In this document: piece after piece, positions 41,001-55,744 of the stretch
Numbering within the stretch: position 1 is the first letter of the stretch
How the letters are laid out: each line of letters begins with the position of its first letter
Origin: Phorcus lineatus
Lineage: Eukaryota; Mollusca; Gastropoda; Trochida; Trochidae
Direction: 5' to 3'
Length of the DNA stretch: 64,000 nt
NCBI GenBank assembly: GCA_921293015.1
Contig: OV121088.1
Location: 34,323,645-34,387,644 of the forward strand
The notes under the pieces: model-generated
Seen by the model: only the letters and a program-made list of their open reading frames with translations
The model's database searches: none
What the model was told of the DNA's origin: nothing
Position numbers and translations under genes: made by a program

Positions 41001-43056
41001 ATTGAGCAAAACAGTTTGTCAGTCAGATTTTTCGTTTGGGCTCCAGATTCGAGCTTAACCACTTACAAATAGCCGATTTTGACCGAAATCGCGGAAAAAG
41101 ACTAAGTCGAAAATATGCATATTGTTGTACCGAGCACGATAACTTTCTTAATAATGCATATTTCTAAACCAAACTTTCATCAAATGTACATCACAGTGTG
41201 TTCTATCGATTGAGCAAAACAAATTTTCAGTCAAATTTTTCGTTTGGGCTCCAGATTCGAGCTTAACCACTTACAAATAGCCGATTTTGACCAAAATCGC
41301 GGAAAAAGACTAAGTCGAAAATATGCATATTGTTGTACCGAGCACGATAACTTTCTTAATAATGCATATTTCTAAACCAAACTTTCATCAAATGTACATC
41401 ACAATGTGTTCTATCGATTGAGCAAAACAATTTGTCAGTCAAATTTTTCGTTTGGGCTCCAGATTCGAGCTTAACCACTTACAAATAGCCGATTTTGACC
41501 AAAATCGCGGAAAAAGACTAAGTCGAAAATATGCATATTGTTGTACCGAGCACGATAACTTTCTTAATAATGCATATTTTTAAACCAAACTTTCATCAAA
41601 TGTACATCACAATGTGTTCTATCGATTGAGCAAAACAGTTTGTCAGTCAGATTTTTCGTTTGGGCTCCAGATTCGAGCTTAACCACTTACAAATAGCCGA
41701 TTTTGACCAAAATCGCGGAAAAAGACTAGGTCGAAAATATGCATATTGTTGTACCGAGCACGATAACTTTCTTAATAATGCATATTTCTAAACCAAACTT
41801 TCATCACATGTACATCACAATGTGTTCTATCGATTGAGCAAAACAAATTTTCAGTCAGATTTTTCGTTTGGGCTCCAGATTCGAGCTTAACCACTTACAA
41901 ATAGCCGATTTTGACCAAAATCGCGGAAAAAGACTAAGTCGAAAATATGCATACTGTTGTACCGAGCACGATAACTTTCTTAATAATGCATATTTCCAAA
42001 CAAAACTTTCATCAAATGTACATCACAATGTGTTCTATCGATTGAGCAAAACAAATTTTCAGTCAGATTTTTCGTTTGGGCTCCAGATTCGAGCTTAACC
42101 ACTTACAAATAGCCGATTTTGACCAAAATCGCGGAAAAAGACTAAGTCGAAAATATGCATATTGTTGTACCGAGCACGAAAACTTTCTTAATAATGCATA
42201 TTTTTAAACCAAACTTTCATCAAATGTACATCACAATGTGTTCTATCGATTGAGCAAAACAGTTTGTCAGTCAGATTTTTCGTTTGGGCTCCAGATTCGA
42301 GCTTAACCACTTACAAATAGCCGATTTTGACCAAAATCGCGGAAAAAGACTAAGTCGAAAATATGCATATTGTTGTACCGAGCACGATAACTTTCTTAAT
42401 AATGCATATTTCTAAACGAAACTTTCATCAAATGTACATCACAATGTGTTCTATCGATTGAGCAAAACAATTTGTCAGTCAGATTTTTCGTTTGGGCTCC
42501 AGATTCGAGCTTAACCACTTACAAATAGCCGATTTTGACCAAAATCGCGGAAATAGACTAAGTCGAAAATATGCATATTGTTGTACCGAGCACGATAACT
42601 TTCTTAATAATGCATATTTCTACACCAAACTTTCATCAAATGTACATCACAATGTGTTCTATCGATTGAGCAAAACAAATTTTCAGTCAGATTTTTCGTT
42701 TGGGCTCCAGATTCGAGCTTAACCACTTACAAATAGCCGATTTTGACCAAAATCGCGGAAAAAGACTAAGTCGAAAATATGCATACTGTTGTACCGAGCA
42801 CGATAACTTTCTTAATAATGCATATTTCCAAACAAAACTTTCATCAAATGTACATCACAATGTGTTCTATCGATTGAGCAAAACAAATTTTCAGTCAGAT
42901 TTTTCGTTTGGGCTCCAGATTCGAGCTTAACCACTTACAAATAGCCGATTTTGACCAAAATCGCGGAAAAAGACTAAGTCGAAAATATGCATATTGTTGT
43001 ACCGAGCACGAAAACTTTCTTAATAATGCATATTTCTAAACCAAACTTTTATCAAA

Positions 43057-43264
43057 TGTACATCACAATGTGTCCTATTAATTAAGCAAAACATATTTTC
43101 AGTCAGATTTTTCGTTTGGGCTCCAGATTCGAGCTTAACCACTTACAAATAGCCGATTTTGACCAAAATCGCGGAAAAAGACTAAGTCGAAAATATGCAT
43201 ACTGTTGTACCGAGCACGATAACTTTCTTAATAATGCATATTTTTACACCAAACTTTCATCAAA
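43057..43264 (+). repeat. TATTAATT-type monomer inside domain IV (1 of 4)
   Basis: It carries CCTATTAATTAAG and ACATAT, the domain II/III type, with GCATACTG and TTTTTACACC at its right. The preceding monomer ends CTTTTATC, a domain I-like ending. Confidence 0.75.
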
Positions 43265-45552
43265 TGTACATCACAATGTGTTCTATCGATTGAGCAAAAC
43301 AATTTGTCAGTCAGATTTTTCGTTTGGGCTCCAGATTCGAGCTTAACCACTTACAAATACCCGATTTTGACCAAAATCGCGGAAAAAGACTAAGTCGAAA
43401 ATATGCATATTGTTGTACCGAGCACGATAACTTTCTTAATAATGCATATTTCCAAACAAAACTTTCATCAAATGTACATCATAATGTGTTCTATCGATTG
43501 AGCAAAACAAATTTTCAGTCAGATTTTTCGTTTGGGCTCCAGATTCGAGCTTAACCACTTACAAATAGCCGATTTTGACCAAAATCGCGGAAAAAGACTA
43601 AGTCGAAAATATGCATACTGTTGTACCGAGCACGATAACTTTCTTAATAATGCATATTTCTAAACCAAACTTTCATCAAATGTACATCACAATGTGTTCT
43701 ATCGATTGAGCAAAACAAATTTTCAGTCAGATTTTTCGTTTGGGCTCCAGATTCGAGCTTAACCACTTACAAATAGCCGATTTTGACCAAAATCGCGGAA
43801 AAAGACTAAGTCGAAAATATGCATACTGTTGTACCGAGCACGATAACTTTCTTAATAATGCATATTTCCAAACAAAACTTTCATCAAATGTACATCACAA
43901 TGTGTTCTATCGATTGAGCAAAACAAATTTTCAGTCAGATTTTTCGTTTGGGCTCCAGATTCGAGCTTAACCACTTACAAATAGCCGATTTTGACCAAAA
44001 TCGCGGAAAAAGACTAAGTCGAAAATATGCATATTGTTGTACCGAGCACGAAAACTTTCTTAATAATGCATATTTTTAAACCAAACTTTCATCAAATGTA
44101 CATCACAATGTGTTCTATCGATTGAGCAAAACAGTTTGTCAGTCAGATTTTTCGTTTGGGCTCCAGATTCGAGCTTAACCACTTACAAATAGCCGATTTT
44201 GACCAAAATCGCGGAAAAAGACTAAGTCGAAAATATGCATACTGTTGTACCGAGCACGATAACTTTCTTAATAATGCATATTTCTAAACCAAACTTTCAT
44301 CAAATGTACATCACAATGTGTTCTATCGATTGAGCAAAACAGTTTGTCAGTCAGATTTTTCGTTTGGGCTCCAGATTCGAGCTTAACCACTTACAAATAG
44401 CCGATTTTGACCAAAATCGCGGAAAAAGACTAAGTCGAAAATATGCATATTGTTGTACCGAGCACGATAACTTTCTTAATAATGCATATTTCTACACCAA
44501 ACTTTCATCACATGTACATCACAATGTGTTCTATCGATTGAGCAAAACAATTTGTCAGTCAGATTTTTCGTTTGGGCTCCAGATTCGAGCTTAACCACTT
44601 ACAAATAGCCGATTTTGACCAAAATCGCGGAAAAAGACTAAGTCGAAAATATGCATACTGTTGTACCGAGCACGATAACTTTCTTAATAATGCATATTTC
44701 TACACCAAACTTTCATCAAATGTACATCACAATGTGTTCTATCGATTGAGCAAAACAAATTTTCAGTCAGATTTTTCGTTTGGGCTCCAGATTCGAGCTT
44801 AACCACTTACAAATAGCCGATTTTGACCAAAATCGCGGAAAAAGACTAAGTCGAAAATATGCATACTGTTGTACCGAGCACGATAACTTTCTTAATAATG
44901 CATATTTCCAAACAAAACTTTCATCAAATGTACATCACAATGTGTTCTATCGATTGAGCAAAACAAATTTTCAGTCAGATTTTTCGTTTGGGCTCCAGAT
45001 TCGAGCTTAACCACTTACAAATAGCCGATTTTGACCAAAATCGCGGAAAAAGACTAAGTCGAAAATATGCATACTGTTGTACCGAGCACGATAACTTTCT
45101 TAATAATGCATATTTTTACACCAAACTTTCATCAAATGTACATCACAATGTGTTCTATCGATTGAGCAAAACAATTTGTCAGTCAGATTTTTCGTTTGGG
45201 CTCCAGATTCGAGCTTAACCACTTACAAATAGCCGATTTTGACCAAAATCGCGGAAAAAGACTAAGTCGAAAATATGCATACTGTTGTACCGAGCACGAT
45301 AACTTTCTTAATAATGCATATTTCTAAACCAAACTTTCATCAAATGTACATCACAATGTGTTCTATCGATTGAGCAAAACAAATTTTCAGTCAGATTTTT
45401 CGTTTGGGCTCCAGATTCGAGCTTAACCACTTACAAATAGCCGATTTTGACCAAAATCGCGGAAAAAGACTAAGTCGAAAATATGCATACTGTTGTACCG
45501 AGCACGATAACTTTCTTAATAATGCATATTTCTAAACCAAACTTTCATCAAA

Positions 45553-46176
45553 TGTACATCACAATGTGTTCTATCGATTGAGCAAAACAAATTTTCAGTC
45601 AGATTTTTCGTTTGGGCTCCAGATTCGAGCTTAACCACTTACAAATACCCGATTTTGACCAAAATCGCGGAAAAAGACTAGATCGAAAATATGCATATTG
45701 TTGTACCGAGCACGATAACTTTCTTAATAATGCATATTTCCAAACAAAACTTTCATCAAATGTACATCATAATGTGTTCTATCGATTGAGCAAAACAAAC
45801 TTTCAGTCAAATTTTTCGTTTGGGCTCCAGATTCGAGCTTAACCACTTACAAATAGCCGATTTTGACCAAAATCGCGGAAAAAGACTAAGTCGAAAATAT
45901 GCATATTGTTGTACCGAGCACGATAACTTTCTTAATAATGCATATTTTTAAACCAAACTTTCATCAAATGTACATCACAATGTGTTCTATCGATTGAGCA
46001 AAACAGTTTGTCAGTCAGATTTTTCGTTTGGGCTCCAGATTCGAGCTTAACCACTTACAAATAGCCGATTTTGACCAAAATCGCGGAAAAAGACTAGGTC
46101 GAAAATATGCATATTGTTGTACCGAGCACGATAACTTTCTTAATAATGCATATTTCTACACCAAACTTTCATCACA
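45553..46176 (+). repeat. 624-bp triad, occurrence 1
   Basis: The order is ACAAAT with ACCCGA and CCAAACA; then CATAATG with AACTTTCAGTCAAAT and TTTTTAAACC; then AGTTTGTCAG with ACTAGGTCG, CTACACC and TCATCACATG. The triad is the most distinctive marker of domain IV and recurs at 49090, 55121, 58657 and 61361, spaced 3537, 6031, 3536 and 2704 bases. Confidence 0.8.
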
Positions 46177-46385
46177 TGTACATCACAATGTGTTCTATCG
46201 ATTGAGCAAAACAAATTTTCAGTCAGATTTTTCGTTTGGGCTCCAGATTCGAGCTTAACCACTTACAAATAGCCGATTTTTAACCAAAATCGCGGAAAAA
46301 GACTAAGTCGAAAATATGCATACTGTTGTACCGAGCACGATAACTTTCTTAATAATGCATATTTCTAAACCAAACTTTCATCAAA
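46177..46385 (+). repeat. Monomer with one-base insertion (209 bp)
   Basis: GATTTTTAACC replaces GATTTTGACC near 46281, adding one base and changing a G. It breaks the centre of the 18-bp dyad. The matching monomer in the next 17-monomer unit (49714) is normal, so this change came after that duplication. Confidence 0.85.
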
Positions 46386-47425
46386 TGTACATCACAATGT
46401 GTTCTATCGATTGAGCAAAACAAATTTTCAGTCAGATTTTTCGTTTGGGCTCCAGATTCGAGCTTAACCACTTACAAATAGCCGATTTTGACCAAAATCG
46501 CGGAAAAAGACTAAGTCGAAAATATGCATACTGTTGTACCGAGCACGATAACTTTCTTAATAATGCATATTTCCAAACAAAACTTTCATCAAATGTACAT
46601 CACAATGTGTTCTATCGATTGAGCAAAACAAATTTTCAGTCAGATTTTTCGTTTGGGCTCCAGATTCGAGCTTAACCACTTACAAATAGCCGATTTTGAC
46701 CAAAATCGCGGAAAAAGACTAAGTCGAAAATATGCATATTGTTGTACCGAGCACGAAAACTTTCTTAATAATGCATATTTCCAAACAAAACTTTCATCAA
46801 ATGTACATCACAATGTGTTCTATCGATTGAGCAAAACAAATTTTCAGTCAGATTTTTCGTTTGGGCTCCAGATTCGAGCTTAACCACTTACAAATAGCCG
46901 ATTTTGACCAAAATCGCGGAAAAAGACTAGGTCGAAAATATGCATATTGTTGTACCGAGCACGATAACTTTCTTAATAATGCATATTTCTACACCAAACT
47001 TTCATCACATGTACATCACAATGTGTTCTATCGATTGAGCAAAACAAATTTTCAGTCAGATTTTTCGTTTGGGCTCCAGATTCGAGCTTAACCACTTACA
47101 AATAGCCGATTTTGACCAAAATCGCGGAAAAAGACTAAGTCGAAAATATGCATACTGTTGTACCGAGCACGATAACTTTCTTAATAATGCATATTTCTAA
47201 ACCAAACTTTCATCAAATGTACATCACAATGTGTTCTATCGATTGAGCAAAACAAATTTTCAGTCAGATTTTTCGTTTGGGCTCCAGATTCGAGCTTAAC
47301 CACTTACAAATAGCCGATTTTGACCAAAATCGCGGAAAAAGACTAAGTCGAAAATATGCATACTGTTGTACCGAGCACGATAACTTTCTTAATAATGCAT
47401 ATTTCCAAACAAAACTTTCATCAAA

Positions 47426-50400
47426 TGTACATCACAATGTGTTCTATCGATTGAGCAAAACAAATTTTCAGTCAGATTTTTCGTTTGGGCTCCAGATTCG
47501 AGCTTAACCACTTACAAATAGCCGATTTTGACCAAAATCGCGGAAAAAGACTAAGTCGAAAATATGCATATTGTTGTACCGAGCACGAAAACTTTCTTAA
47601 TAATGCATATTTTTAAACCAAACTTTCATCAAATGTACATCACAATGTGTTCTATCGATTGAGCAAAACAGTTTGTCAGTCAGATTTTTCGTTTGGGCTC
47701 CAGATTCGAGCTTAACCACTTACAAATAGCCGATTTTGACCAAAATCGCGGAAAAAGACTAAGTCGAAAATATGCATACTGTTGTACCGAGCACGATAAC
47801 TTTCTTAATAATGCATATTTCTAAACCAAACTTTCATCAAATGTACATCACAATGTGTTCTATCGATTGAGCAAAACAGTTTGTCAGTCAGATTTTTCGT
47901 TTGGGCTCCAGATTCGAGCTTAACCACTTACAAATAGCCGATTTTGACCAAAATCGCGGAAAAAGACTAGGTCGAAAATATGCATATTGTTGTACCGAGC
48001 ACGATAACTTTCTTAATAATGCATATTTCTACACCAAACTTTCATCACATGTACATCACAATGTGTTCTATCGATTGAGCAAAACAATTTGTCAGTCAGA
48101 TTTTTCGTTTGGGCTCCAGATTCGAGCTTAACCACTTACAAATAGCCGATTTTGACCAAAATCGCGGAAAAAGACTAAGTCGAAAATATGCATACTGTTG
48201 TACCGAGCACGATAACTTTCTTAATAATGCATATTTCTACACCAAACTTTCATCAAATGTACATCACAATGTGTTCTATCGATTGAGCAAAACAAATTTT
48301 CAGTCAGATTTTTCGTTTGGGCTCCAGATTCGAGCTTAACCACTTACAAATAGCCGATTTTGACCAAAATCGCGGAAAAAGACTAAGTCGAAAATATGCA
48401 TACTGTTGTACCGAGCACGATAACTTTCTTAATAATGCATATTTCCAAACAAAACTTTCATCAAATGTACATCACAATGTGTTCTATCGATTGAGCAAAA
48501 CAAATTTTCAGTCAGATTTTTCGTTTGGGCTCCAGATTCGAGCTTAACCACTTACAAATAGCCGATTTTGACCAAAATCGCGGAAAAAGACTAAGTCGAA
48601 AATATGCATACTGTTGTACCGAGCACGATAACTTTCTTAATAATGCATATTTTTACACCAAACTTTCATCAAATGTACATCACAATGTGTTCTATCGATT
48701 GAGCAAAACAATTTGTCAGTCAGATTTTTCGTTTGGGCTCCAGATTCGAGCTTAACCACTTACAAATAGCCGATTTTGACCAAAATCGCGGAAAAAGACT
48801 AAGTCGAAAATATGCATACTGTTGTACCGAGCACGATAACTTTCTTAATAATGCATATTTCTAAACCAAACTTTCATCAAATGTACATCACAATGTGTTC
48901 TATCGATTGAGCAAAACAAATTTTCAGTCAGATTTTTCGTTTGGGCTCCAGATTCGAGCTTAACCACTTACAAATAGCCGATTTTGACCAAAATCGCGGA
49001 AAAAGACTAAGTCGAAAATATGCATACTGTTGTACCGAGCACGATAACTTTCTTAATAATGCATATTTCTAAACCAAACTTTCATCAAATGTACATCACA
49101 ATGTGTTCTATCGATTGAGCAAAACAAATTTTCAGTCAGATTTTTCGTTTGGGCTCCAGATTCGAGCTTAACCACTTACAAATACCCGATTTTGACCAAA
49201 ATCGCGGAAAAAGACTAGATCGAAAATATGCATATTGTTGTACCGAGCACGATAACTTTCTTAATAATGCATATTTCCAAACAAAACTTTCATCAAATGT
49301 ACATCATAATGTGTTCTATCGATTGAGCAAAACAAACTTTCAGTCAAATTTTTCGTTTGGGCTCCAGATTCGAGCTTAACCACTTACAAATAGCCGATTT
49401 TGACCAAAATCGCGGAAAAAGACTAAGTCGAAAATATGCATATTGTTGTACCGAGCACGATAACTTTCTTAATAATGCATATTTTTAAACCAAACTTTCA
49501 TCAAATGTACATCACAATGTGTTCTATCGATTGAGCAAAACAGTTTGTCAGTCAGATTTTTCGTTTGGGCTCCAGATTCGAGCTTAACCACTTACAAATA
49601 GCCGATTTTGACCAAAATCGCGGAAAAAGACTAGGTCGAAAATATGCATATTGTTGTACCGAGCACGATAACTTTCTTAATAATGCATATTTCTACACCA
49701 AACTTTCATCACATGTACATCACAATGTGTTCTATCGATTGAGCAAAACAAATTTTCAGTCAGATTTTTCGTTTGGGCTCCAGATTCGAGCTTAACCACT
49801 TACAAATAGCCGATTTTGACCAAAATCGCGGAAAAAGACTAAGTCGAAAATATGCATACTGTTGTACCGAGCACGATAACTTTCTTAATAATGCATATTT
49901 CTAAACCAAACTTTCATCAAATGTACATCACAATGTGTTCTATCGATTGAGCAAAACAAATTTTCAGTCAGATTTTTCGTTTGGGCTCCAGATTCGAGCT
50001 TAACCACTTACAAATAGCCGATTTTGACCAAAATCGCGGAAAAAGACTAAGTCGAAAATATGCATACTGTTGTACCGAGCACGATAACTTTCTTAATAAT
50101 GCATATTTCCAAACAAAACTTTCATCAAATGTACATCACAATGTGTTCTATCGATTGAGCAAAACAAATTTTCAGTCAGATTTTTCGTTTGGGCTCCAGA
50201 TTCGAGCTTAACCACTTACAAATAGCCGATTTTGACCAAAATCGCGGAAAAAGACTAAGTCGAAAATATGCATATTGTTGTACCGAGCACGAAAACTTTC
50301 TTAATAATGCATATTTTTAAACCAAACTTTCATCAAATGTACATCACAATGTGTTCTATCGATTGAGCAAAACAGTTTGTCAGTCAGATTTTTCGTTTGG

Positions 50401-50961
50401 GCTCCAGATTCGAGCTTAACCACTTACAAATAGCCGATTTTGACCAAAATCGCGGAAAAAGACTAAGTCGAAAATATGCATATTGTTGTACCGAGCACGA
50501 TAACTTTCTTAATAATGCATATTTCTAAACCAAACTTTCATCAAATGTACATCACAATGTGTTCTATCGATTGAGCAAAACAAATTTTCAGTCAGATTTT
50601 TCGTTTGGGCTCCAGATTCGAGCTTAACCACTTACAAATAGCCGATTTTGACCAAAATCGCGGAAAAAGACTAAGTCGAAAATATGCATACTGTTGTACC
50701 GAGCACGATAACTTTCTTAATAATGCATATTTCTAAACCAAACTTTCATCAAATGTACATCACAATGTGTTCTATCGATTGAGCAAAACAAATTTTCAGT
50801 CAGATTTTTCGTTTGGGCTCCAGATTCGAGCTTAACCACTTACAAATAGCCGATTTTGACCAAAATCGCGGAAAAAGACTAAGTCGAAAATATGCATACT
50901 GTTGTACCGAGCACGATAACTTTCTTAATAATGCATATTTCCAAACAAAACTTTCATCAAA
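47426..50961 (+). repeat. 17-monomer unit, copy 2 (3,536 bp)
   Basis: This has the same order as copy 1, including the rare ACTAGATCG monomer at 49090. The monomers at 50130 and 50338 differ from their counterparts, with TTTTTAAACC instead of CCAAACA and AGTTTGTCAG instead of ACAAAT/ACTAGGTCG, a local exchange. Confidence 0.8.
49090..49713 (+). repeat. 624-bp triad, occurrence 2
   Basis: This has the same three marker monomers and shares ACTAGATCG in its first monomer with occurrence 1, so these two are closest relatives. Confidence 0.8.
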
Positions 50962-52001
50962 TGTACATCACAATGTGTTCTATCGATTGAGCAAAACAAA
51001 TTTTCAGTCAGATTTTTCGTTTGGGCTCCAGATTCGAGCTTAACCACTTACAAATAGCCGATTTTGACCAAAATCGCGGAAAAAGACTAAGTCGAAAATA
51101 TGCATATTGTTGTACCGAGCACGAAAACTTTCTTAATAATGCATATTTTTAAACCAAACTTTCATCAAATGTACATCACAATGTGTTCTATCGATTGAGC
51201 AAAACAGTTTGTCAGTCAGATTTTTCGTTTGGGCTCCAGATTCGAGCTTAACCACTTACAAATAGCCGATTTTGACCAAAATCAAGGAAAAATACTAAGT
51301 CGAAAATATGCATATTGTTGTACCGAGCACGATAACTTTCTTAATAATGCATATTTCTAAACGAAACTTTCATCAAATGTACATCACAATGTGTTCTATC
51401 GATTGAGCAAAACAATTTGTCAGTCAGATTTTTCGTTTGGGCTCCAGATTCGAGCTTAACCACTTACAAATAGCCGATTTTGACCAAAATCGCGGAAATA
51501 GACTAAGTCGAAAATATGCATATTGTTGTACCGAGCACGATAACTTTCTTAATAATGCATATTTCTACACCAAACTTTCATCAAATGTACATCACAATGT
51601 GTTCTATCGATTGAGCAAAACAAATTTTCAGTCAGATTTTTCGTTTGGGCTCCAGATTCGAGCTTAACCACTTACAAATAGCCGATTTTGACCAAAATCG
51701 CGGAAAAAGACTAAGTCGAAAATATGCATACTGTTGTACCGAGCACGATAACTTTCTTAATAATGCATATTTCCAAACAAAACTTTCATCAAATGTACAT
51801 CACAATGTGTTCTATCGATTGAGCAAAACAAATTTTCAGTCAGATTTTTCGTTTGGGCTCCAGATTCGAGCTTAACCACTTACAAATAGCCGATTTTGAC
51901 CAAAATCGCGGAAAAAGACTAAGTCGAAAATATGCATATTGTTGTACCGAGCACGAAAACTTTCTTAATAATGCATATTTCTAAACCAAACTTTTATCAA
52001 A

Positions 52002-52209
52002 TGTACATCACAATGTGTCCTATTAATTAAGCAAAACATATTTTCAGTCAGATTTTTCGTTTGGGCTCCAGATTCGAGCTTAACCACTTACAAATAGCCG
52101 ATTTTGACCAAAATCGCGGAAATAGACTAAGTCGAAAATATGCATATTGTTGTACCGAGCACGATAACTTTCTTAATAATGCATATTTCTACACCAAACT
52201 TTCATCAAA
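52002..52209 (+). repeat. TATTAATT-type monomer inside domain IV (2 of 4)
   Basis: It has the same left part and CTTTTATC-ending upstream neighbour as the copy at 43057, but GGAAATAG and CTACACC at the right, as in domain IV monomers. Confidence 0.75.
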
Positions 52210-52625
52210 TGTACATCACAATGTGTTCTATCGATTGAGCAAAACAAATTTTCAGTCAGATTTTTCGTTTGGGCTCCAGATTCGAGCTTAACCACTTACA
52301 AATAGCCGATTTTGACCAAAATCGCGGAAAAAGACTAAGTCGAAAATATGCATACTGTTGTACCGAGCACGATAACTTTCTTAATAATGCATATTTCTAA
52401 ACCAAACTTTCATCAAATGTACATCACAATGTGTTCTATCGATTGAGCAAAACAAATTTTCAGTCAGATTTTTCGTTTGGGCTCCAGATTCGAGCTTAAC
52501 CACTTACAAATAGCCGATTTTGACCAAAATCGCGGAAAAAGACTAAGTCGAAAATATGCATACTGTTGTACCGAGCACGATAACTTTCTTAATAATGCAT
52601 ATTTCCAAACAAAACTTTCATCAAA

Positions 52626-53457
52626 TGTACATCACAATGTGTTCTATCGATTGAGCAAAACAAATTTTCAGTCAGATTTTTCGTTTGGGCTCCAGATTCG
52701 AGCTTAACCACTTACAAATAGCCGATTTTGACCAAAATCGCGGAAAAAGACTAAGTCGAAAATATGCATATTGTTGTACCGAGCACGAAAACTTTCTTAA
52801 TAATGCATATTTTTAAACCAAACTTTCATCAAATGTACATCACAATGTGTTCTATCGATTGAGCAAAACAGTTTGTCAGTCAGATTTTTCGTTTGGGCTC
52901 CAGATTCGAGCTTAACCACTTACAAATAGCCGATTTTGACCAAAATCGCGGAAAAAGACTAAGTCGAAAATATGCATATTGTTGTACCGAGCACGATAAC
53001 TTTCTTAATAATGCATATTTCTAAACGAAACTTTCATCAAATGTACATCACAATGTGTTCTATCGATTGAGCAAAACAATTTGTCAGTCAGATTTTTCGT
53101 TTGGGCTCCAGATTCGAGCTTAACCACTTACAAATAGCCGATTTTGACCAAAATCGCGGAAATAGACTAAGTCGAAAATATGCATATTGTTGTACCGAGC
53201 ACGATAACTTTCTTAATAATGCATATTTCTACACCAAACTTTCATCAAATGTACATCACAATGTGTTCTATCGATTGAGCAAAACAAATTTTCAGTCAGA
53301 TTTTTCGTTTGGGCTCCAGATTCGAGCTTAACCACTTACAAATAGCCGATTTTGACCAAAATCGCGGAAAAAGACTAAGTCGAAAATATGCATACTGTTG
53401 TACCGAGCACGATAACTTTCTTAATAATGCATATTTCCAAACAAAACTTTCATCAAA
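52626..53457 (+). repeat. Four-monomer unit (832 bp), first of an adjacent pair
   Basis: The order is ACAAAT with CACGAAAACTT and TTTTTAAACC; AGTTTGTCAG with TCTAAACGAAAC; AATTTGTCAG with GGAAATAG and CTACACC; ACAAAT with GCATACTG and CCAAACA. The same order is found at 42017-42848, 50962-51793, 53458-54289 and 56161-56992. Confidence 0.75.
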
Positions 53458-54289
53458 TGTACATCACAATGTGTTCTATCGATTGAGCAAAACAAATTTT
53501 CAGTCAGATTTTTCGTTTGGGCTCCAGATTCGAGCTTAACCACTTACAAATAGCCGATTTTGACCAAAATCGCGGAAAAAGACTAAGTCGAAAATATGCA
53601 TATTGTTGTACCGAGCACGAAAACTTTCTTAATAATGCATATTTTTAAACCAAACTTTCATCAAATGTACATCACAATGTGTTCTATCGATTGAGCAAAA
53701 CAGTTTGTCAGTCAGATTTTTCGTTTGGGCTCCAGATTCGAGCTTAACCACTTACAAATAGCCGATTTTGACCAAAATCGCGGAAAAAGACTAAGTCGAA
53801 AATATGCATATTGTTGTACCGAGCACGATAACTTTCTTAATAATGCATATTTCTAAACGAAACTTTCATCAAATGTACATCACAATGTGTTCTATCGATT
53901 GAGCAAAACAATTTGTCAGTCAGATTTTTCGTTTGGGCTCCAGATTCGAGCTTAACCACTTACAAATAGCCGATTTTGACCAAAATCGCGGAAATAGACT
54001 AAGTCGAAAATATGCATATTGTTGTACCGAGCACGATAACTTTCTTAATAATGCATATTTCTACACCAAACTTTCATCAAATGTACATCACAATGTGTTC
54101 TATCGATTGAGCAAAACAAATTTTCAGTCAGATTTTTCGTTTGGGCTCCAGATTCGAGCTTAACCACTTACAAATAGCCGATTTTGACCAAAATCGCGGA
54201 AAAAGACTAAGTCGAAAATATGCATACTGTTGTACCGAGCACGATAACTTTCTTAATAATGCATATTTCCAAACAAAACTTTCATCAAA
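53458..54289 (+). repeat. Four-monomer unit (832 bp), second of the pair
   Basis: This matches 52626-53457 marker for marker, so the pair looks like a very recent tandem duplication. It is followed by a TATTAATT monomer at 54498. Confidence 0.75.
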
Positions 54290-54497
54290 TGTACATCACA
54301 ATGTGTTCTATCGATTGAGCAAAACAAATTTTCAGTCAGATTTTTCGTTTGGGCTCCAGATTCGAGCTTAACCACTTACAAATAGCCGATTTTGACCAAA
54401 ATCGCGGAAAAAGACTAAGTCGAAAATATGCATATTGTTGTACCGAGCACGAAAACTTTCTTAATAATGCATATTTCTAAACCAAACTTTTATCAAA

Positions 54498-54704
54498 TGT
54501 ACATCACAATGTGTCCTATTAATTAAGCAAAACATATTTTCAGTCAGATTTTTCGTTTGGGCTCCAGATTCGAGCTTAACCACTTACAAATAGCCGATTT
54601 TGACCAAAATCGCGAAAAAGACTAAGTCGAAAATATGCATACTGTTGTACCGAGCACGATAACTTTCTTAATAATGCATATTTTTACACCAAACTTTCAT
54701 CAAA
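54498..54704 (+). repeat. TATTAATT-type monomer inside domain IV (3 of 4), 207 bp
   Basis: It has the same arrangement as at 43057, with a one-base deletion (CGCGAAAAAG, one G lost near 54614), the second of two deletions in the window. Confidence 0.8.
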
Positions 54705-55120
54705 TGTACATCACAATGTGTTCTATCGATTGAGCAAAACAATTTGTCAGTCAGATTTTTCGTTTGGGCTCCAGATTCGAGCTTAACCACTTACAAATAG
54801 CCGATTTTGACCAAAATCGCGGAAAAAGACTAAGTCGAAAATATGCATACTGTTGTACCGAGCACGATAACTTTCTTAATAATGCATATTTCTAAACCAA
54901 ACTTTCATCAAATGTACATCACAATGTGTTCTATCGATTGAGCAAAACAAATTTTCAGTCAGATTTTTCGTTTGGGCTCCAGATTCGAGCTTAACCACTT
55001 ACAAATAGCCGATTTTGACCAAAATCGCGGAAAAAGACTAAGTCGAAAATATGCATACTGTTGTACCGAGCACGATAACTTTCTTAATAATGCATATTTC
55101 TAAACCAAACTTTCATCAAA

Positions 55121-55744
55121 TGTACATCACAATGTGTTCTATCGATTGAGCAAAACAAATTTTCAGTCAGATTTTTCGTTTGGGCTCCAGATTCGAGCTT
55201 AACCACTTACAAATACCCGATTTTGACCAAAATCGCGGAAAAAGACTAAGTCGAAAATATGCATATTGTTGTACCGAGCACGATAACTTTCTTAATAATG
55301 CATATTTCCAAACAAAACTTTCATCAAATGTACATCATAATGTGTTCTATCGATTGAGCAAAACAAACTTTCAGTCAAATTTTTCGTTTGGGCTCCAGAT
55401 TCGAGCTTAACCACTTACAAATAGCCGATTTTGACCAAAATCGCGGAAAAAGACTAAGTCGAAAATATGCATATTGTTGTACCGAGCACGATAACTTTCT
55501 TAATAATGCATATTTTTAAACCAAACTTTCATCAAATGTACATCACAATGTGTTCTATCGATTGAGCAAAACAGTTTGTCAGTCAGATTTTTCGTTTGGG
55601 CTCCAGATTCGAGCTTAACCACTTACAAATAGCCGATTTTGACCAAAATCGCGGAAAAAGACTAGGTCGAAAATATGCATATTGTTGTACCGAGCACGAT
55701 AACTTTCTTAATAATGCAAATTTCTACACCAAACTTTCATCACA
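55121..55744 (+). repeat. 624-bp triad, occurrence 3
   Basis: The same markers are present, with ACTAAGTCG in the first monomer. The third monomer has a private ATGCAAATT (T to A near 55719) that removes one ATGCAT. Confidence 0.8.

Larger units (their letters stand above)
43889..47425 (+). repeat. 17-monomer unit, copy 1 (3,537 bp)
   Basis: It starts with a CACGAAAACTT/TTTTTAAACC monomer. It contains the AGTTTGTCAG pair, AATTTGTCAG/CTACACC monomers, the 624-bp triad at 45553-46176, and a one-base insertion near 46281. It matches 47426-50961 in variant order over nearly all positions. Confidence 0.8.
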
